Assembly: GCF_945952055.1 (NCBI RefSeq)
Contig: NZ_CAMFHB010000012.1
Span: 79,020 to 143,019 of the forward strand
From: an uncultured Alsobacter sp.
GTDB taxonomy: Bacteria; Pseudomonadota; Alphaproteobacteria; Rhizobiales; Beijerinckiaceae
DNA: 64,000 nt
Direction of reading: 5' to 3'
Shown here piece by piece: positions 60,315-64,000 of the stretch; within the stretch, counting starts at the first letter, position 1, and each line of letters starts with the position of its first letter. The position numbers and the translations under genes are program-made. The notes beneath the pieces are model-generated. The model ran no database searches. It was not told the origin of the DNA and worked only from the letters and a program-made list of their open reading frames with translations.

Positions 60315-61986
60315 TCAGGGAGTGGCCGTCACCCGGTGCGTGCCGCCCTTCTCCGAGACGGCCGTCACCGTCACCGATCCGCTGCCGCCCGGCAGGCGCA
60401 CCAGCCATTCGGGGGGGGCTGGTGGCCGTCCACTGCTGGCCCCAGGGCGACCAGGGGTACTGCCGCTCGTTGCGGCCGGCGAGGTGGCCGAGATCGGCGT
60501 CGGCGGGGTTCATGACCACCTCGCCGCCCGCCACCGCGATGCTCGCCTTGACGGGCTTGGCGACCTTGTTGGCGAGCGCCACGTCGGAGAGGTTGGTCGG
60601 CAGGTAGCCGTGGTTCCCCACCACGGCCCGGACCTTGTAGAGGTCGGCGCCGAGCGGCTCCAGCGTGAGGCTGTCGACCATCACGCGCGGGGCGCAGGCG
60701 GCGTGCTTCAGGTTGATCAGGACGTTCTTGCGGCAGATGTCCTCGAGCAGCTTGCCCGGCGGATTGCGGTACGACCAGATGTTGACCATGCCGCCGATCT
60801 CGACGGGGCCGAGCTGCGGGTGGTCGAAGGCCTTCCACTCCCGGAAGCCCTTCTCGCCCACGTGCTCGAGCACCCACTGGAAGACCTTGGTCTGGATCTC
60901 CTCGGTGCGTGGGTAGAGGTTCATGTAGCCGACCTTTTGGACGCCGGCCTCGCGCTCGAGGTCCCACAGCTCGGTCCCGAAGGAGATGATGCCCATCTCC
61001 TCGTAGGTCCAGTCCATCAGTCCGCCGCGGCGGATCTTGGTCTTGTCGGGCGTGAAGTCCTCGTAGATGGACACGGTCGGATAGCCGGTGATCTCGGTGC
61101 CGACCTTGCCGATCTCCTTGAACAGGGCGATGTCGCGGGCGCCCATGGCGCTGTCGGGCTTGGTCATGCTGGGGCGCATGATGATGCCGCCATGGGTGTG
61201 GTAGGCGCACATGCCGCAGATGTTGGGATGGTCGAGGATGAGCCGGCCCATGGCGGCGGCTTCCGGCTCGGACAGCGGATGCTCGCCCGCGCCGTATTCC
61301 TGCGGCGACCAGTGGGTCGGGAAGTTGCGGTTCATGTTGCCGTCGAACGGCATCTCGATCGGCACGTTCACGCCGTCGAAGTTGCGGATGCGGCCTTCCG
61401 GGTAGACGCGATAGTACTCGCCGCCTTCCTCGCCGGGACGCCGCTGCACCATGATGCGCGGATCGATCGTGCTCTTCTTCCACTCGCCCTTGCCGTCTCG
61501 CACCCGCATCCAGACGATGTAGCCGTCGCCGTCCAGGTCCTCGGGGATCAGGCCCTCGATGCGGTCGAAGCCGGGCATGAAGCGCCCGTTGCCGCACCAG
61601 TTGTAGTAGGGCGGCTGCAGGGACAGTTCGGCACCGTCCGGGTTGATGCGCGGAAGGACGTAGAAGACCTGCTGGTCCACGAGGCGCGTCGCCTCCTCGT
61701 CCTTGCCGTAGCCGGTCAGCAGGTGCCAGATCGCGTAGAGCGCGGTCGCGCTGGTCGCGTGTTCCTCGGCGTGGATCTGGGCGTCGATGTAGTAGCCGGG
61801 CTTCTCCGCCGCGGGGCCGGTCTTCGGGTTGTTGATCTCCACCAGCCAGACGTCCCGGCCCTGGAAGCTCTTGGCCAGCGACCGGATCGACGCCAGGTGC
61901 GGGAACGCGGCGACGAGCGCGTGCAGCCGCTCCGTCATCTCGTCGTAGCTGTAGTAGCGGTCGAAGGCGATGTCCGGCAGGGTCAT
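60315..61986 (-). pseudogene. M14-family carboxypeptidase, frameshifted near the C-terminus
   Basis: Zinc peptidase: H-x2-E site in DAQIHAEEHATSATALYAIW (residues about 71-74 of the block), the second zinc His in CAYHTHGG and the catalytic Glu in SFGTELWDL. 521 normal codons run to a run of eight G on the plus strand (60411-60418). With seven G the frame gives a family-like end PEWLVRLPGGSGSVTVTAVS...THRVTATP and stop at 60315, 556 aa in all. With eight it runs on into phzF (876-codon fusion). Either a sequencing/assembly indel or a real frameshift; the domain itself looks intact, so call it a disrupted gene with a likely functional parent. Confidence 0.75.
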
Positions 61987-62083
61987 GGGGCTCGTCCTCA
62001 CTGAAGGGGCTCGGCCGCTCCGCAGGAGCGGCAGGACAGTCGTCGGCCGCGCTTGACAAGCTGCGCCGCGCGACCTCACACTC

Positions 62084-62100
62084 TGTATAACAATTACACA
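62084..62100. promoter_or_regulatory. AT-rich imperfect palindrome between divergent genes
   Basis: TGTATAACAATTACACA, 6 of 8 pairs symmetrical, in an AT-rich patch of GC-rich DNA. It lies 98 bases before the peptidase start and 157 bases before the binding-protein start. Candidate GntR-type operator or a promoter element; TTGACA at 62053 is too far (27 bases) from TATAAC for a sigma-70 pair. Confidence 0.4.
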
Positions 62101-62256
62101 ATTCGTGCGTCCAGAGACTGCTCTCGAGAATGCCCCGCCACTGCATCGGCCGGGCTTCCCGGTGCAGCGGCGGCTGCGCGTGTCGGCGACGACCCCGACC
62201 GCGCCCCGGCCCTCCGGCCGGGACCTTCCGACATCGGGTATGGAGAGGATGTGGCG

Positions 62257-63831
62257 ATGCCTTCGAAGCTGACCAGGAGCCTTCAGGCGTGCGGCGCGGC
62301 GGCGCTTCTCGTGGCTCTCGCGGCGCCCGCCGGCGCTCAGGCCCCGGACAAGGACACGCTCGTCATCGCGCAGGGCGTCGACATCGAGACGCTCGAGCCG
62401 GACAACCTCAACGCCACGCAGTCGATCAACATCGCCTCCCACCTATGGGCCACGCTGCTCCAGGTCACGCCGGACGGCACGGTGGTGCCGTCGCTGGCGG
62501 AAAGCTTCAGCTGGAACGCGGCCGGCACGGAGCTCACCTTCAAGATCAGGAAGGGCCAGGCGTGCGAGAACGGCGAGCCGCTCACCGCCGAGGACGTCGT
62601 CTACTCGCTGAAACGGCAGGTCGATCCGGCGCTGGGCCTCAAAGGCAACATCGGCTCGTTCGTGTATCCGACGATCGGCTTCGTCGACGCGCGCCAGGAC
62701 GGCGAGGACCTCGCCACGGTGATCTTGAAGAAATACCAGTCGATCGCGCCGGGAATGCTGGCGCAGGCCTACATCAAGTGCAAGGGCGCCTATGAGCCCA
62801 TGACCAAGGAGCAGGCCGCCAAGACGGTCATTGCATCCGGGCCGTACAAGCTGGTGAGCTGGACCCTGAACGACCGCCTCGTGATGGAGCGCAACCCCGC
62901 CTACACGCTGGCGGAGCCGAAGTTCAAGCGGATCGTCTGGCGCGTCATTCCGGAGGCCAGCACGCGCTCGGCCGAACTCATCGCCGGCAACGTCGACATT
63001 GCGACCAACATTCCGCCGGACCAGCAGGGCGCGGTGAACTCCCGCGGCACGGCCACGGTGATGCCCGTGTCGGGAACCCGCCGCATCTTCGTGGGCTTCA
63101 ACTTCGCCGACGCGTTCAAGACGGGGAAAGGCGGCGAGGCGATCCAGAAGCCAGAGGTCCGGCAGGCCCTCAACATGGCGGTGGACGTGCCCGCCATCTG
63201 CACGCAGCTCCTGTCCTTCACCTGCACACGCGCCACGGGCCCCGCCAATCTCGGCAACCCGACGCTCAAGCCCTATCCTTACGATCCCAAGGCCGCGGAG
63301 GCGATGCTCGACAAGGCGGGCTATCCCCGCGGCGCCGACGGAACCCGCTTCACCCTGAAGCTGCAGGGCCCGCGCAACCGCTACCTGAACGACACGAACG
63401 TGGCGCAGGTCGTCGGCCAGTACCTCAGCGACATCGGCGTGCAGACGACGGTCGAGCTGCAGGACTTCGTGACGATCTTCTCGCCGGCCGCGCGCGAGCA
63501 CCGGGCGGGGCCCCTGTTCCTCATCGGGCAGGGCGGCGTGACGTGGAGCGCCGTCTACGACATGGCGCTGTTCCCGACCCGGGAAGCCCCGGTCAACAAC
63601 GGCATGTGGTTCAATCCGCAGTGGCAGTCCCGCTGGGACAGCCTCGCGGGCATCCGCGACGCGGCGGAGGAGCGCAAGGTCGTCGACGAGATGCTGAAGA
63701 TCTTCTACGACGACCCGCCGTGGATCATGCTGTACTTCCAGCCGGACTTCTACGGCGTGTCGAAGCGCGTGGCCTGGACGCCGCGGCGCGACGAGAAGAT
63801 CGACGCGCTCGCGGTGTCGCTGAAGCCGTGA
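62257..63831 (+). CDS. ABC solute-binding protein, family 5
   Basis: 524 aa. Sec signal (MPSKLTRSLQACGAAALLVALAAPAGAQ), then PDKDTLVIAQGVDIETLEPDNLNATQSINIASHLWATLLQ and the family-5 landmark LTAEDVVYSLKRQVDPALGLKGNIG and KPEVRQALNMAVDVPAICTQL. No permease or ATPase genes follow before the window ends; they may lie to the right. GGAGAGGA precedes the ATG. Divergent from the M14 peptidase: peptide uptake and hydrolysis may be linked. Confidence 0.9.
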   Translation: MPSKLTRSLQACGAAALLVALAAPAGAQAPDKDTLVIAQGVDIETLEPDNLNATQSINIASHLWATLLQVTPDGTVVPSLAESFSWNAAGTELTFKIRKGQACENGEPLTAEDVVYSLKRQVDPALGLKGNIGSFVYPTIGFVDARQDGEDLATVILKKYQSIAPGMLAQAYIKCKGAYEPMTKEQAAKTVIASGPYKLVSWTLNDRLVMERNPAYTLAEPKFKRIVWRVIPEASTRSAELIAGNVDIATNIPPDQQGAVNSRGTATVMPVSGTRRIFVGFNFADAFKTGKGGEAIQKPEVRQALNMAVDVPAICTQLLSFTCTRATGPANLGNPTLKPYPYDPKAAEAMLDKAGYPRGADGTRFTLKLQGPRNRYLNDTNVAQVVGQYLSDIGVQTTVELQDFVTIFSPAAREHRAGPLFLIGQGGVTWSAVYDMALFPTREAPVNNGMWFNPQWQSRWDSLAGIRDAAEERKVVDEMLKIFYDDPPWIMLYFQPDFYGVSKRVAWTPRRDEKIDALAVSLKP

Positions 63832-64000
63832 GGCGGGAGGTCCAGCCGGCGACTTTCCGGCCCGGCGGCACCGCTGCCGGGACCACCCGTCCTAAAAGCT
63901 TGTGATACTTTCGGCCGTCCAGCTAGGAGATCCCTCTCCGCGTCTTGGCCGGGCTTGGTGTTTAGACCGGGGAGATGGTGGACACCTGTTCGGGGACATG
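63832..64000. other. Right-edge non-coding region, possible element end
   Basis: No gene. It contains GCCGGGCTTGG near 63946, the end of a degraded family A repeat, then GGTGGACACCTGTTCGGGG before an ATG at the last bases. This may be the edge of an insertion sequence beyond the window, but I cannot confirm it. Confidence 0.3.

Noticed and set aside
59356..61986. Real peptidase-PhzF fusion protein
   Set aside because: Linker residues are compositionally random, PhzF has its own ribosome site and start, and removing one G gives a proper peptidase end.
58906..62004. 1032-codon open frame on the plus strand
   Set aside because: Antisense to three real genes (methyltransferase-fold, phzF, M14). 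Composition is typical of shadows and it has no domain.
62053..62091. Sigma-70 promoter TTGACA ... TATAAC
   Set aside because: The spacer is 27 bases, far outside the 16-18 range.

Overview
The window is a high-GC, densely coding stretch of a chromosome, most likely from an alphaproteobacterium of the Hyphomicrobiales (Bosea, Bradyrhizobiaceae or Methylobacterium-like). The evidence is the gene content (nap operon with a Crp/Fnr regulator, many Opp/Dpp and Bug solute-binding systems, FixK/FNR-type box, small TTVEKRTTTTE-type secreted protein) and several families of palindromic intergenic repeats typical of that order. The taxon is an inference. I saw no rRNA, tRNA, CRISPR array, prophage or complete insertion sequence.

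Layout. 1-5.3 kb: left-edge MFS drug-exporter fragment, then a cyanide-insensitive-type bd quinol oxidase (cydA-cydB plus a tiny overlapping DUF2474 subunit) and a fungal/actinobacterial-type leuA preceded by a possible Leu-rich leader peptide. 5.4-8.3 kb: divergent cyclase-family hydrolase, and a TIM-barrel isomerase with a Bug-type binding protein. 8.5-17 kb: a leftward arabinoside-use operon made of an Opp-type ABC importer, a GH51 arabinofuranosidase and an HTH regulator. 17.2-19 kb: an MFS carrier and a MarR repressor, each preceded by the same palindromic operator. 19-26.5 kb: an old-yellow-enzyme oxidoreductase and a tightly overlapped Opp-type importer that ends in an ATC-hydrolase-like gene. 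26.5-29.2 kb: a membrane GGDEF-EAL protein and an SRPBCC protein.

29.8-37.4 kb: periplasmic nitrate reductase operon napFDAGHBC plus a DUF2478 gene, divergent from a Crp/Fnr regulator with an FNR/FixK-like box between them. With cydAB this points to life under low oxygen and nitrate. 37.5-43 kb: ROK regulator, SsuABC/TauABC-like importer and a cytoplasmic sulfatase, which reads as import followed by hydrolysis of an organosulfur compound. 43.1-47.2 kb: Lrp regulator and the phenylalanine/tyrosine to homogentisate route (phhA, hppD, hmgA); the last two enzymes of the pathway are not here. 47.4-55.1 kb: orphan ABC membrane domain, aldo/keto reductase, EamA exporter, three small proteins, and a LysR-aldolase-Bug cluster. 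55.2-64 kb: DEAD-box helicase with a basic tail, an intradiol-fold/ferric-reductase-like pair, a methyltransferase-fold protein, PhzF, a frameshifted M14 peptidase next to it, and a divergent peptide/opine-type binding protein.

Nothing here is clearly an unknown multigene system. The most distinctive items are the G8-tract frameshift that joins the M14 peptidase frame to phzF, the twin MarR operators, the leuA leader, the DUF2478 protein at the end of nap, the ATC-hydrolase-like gene in a transporter operon and the sulfatase-importer cluster.
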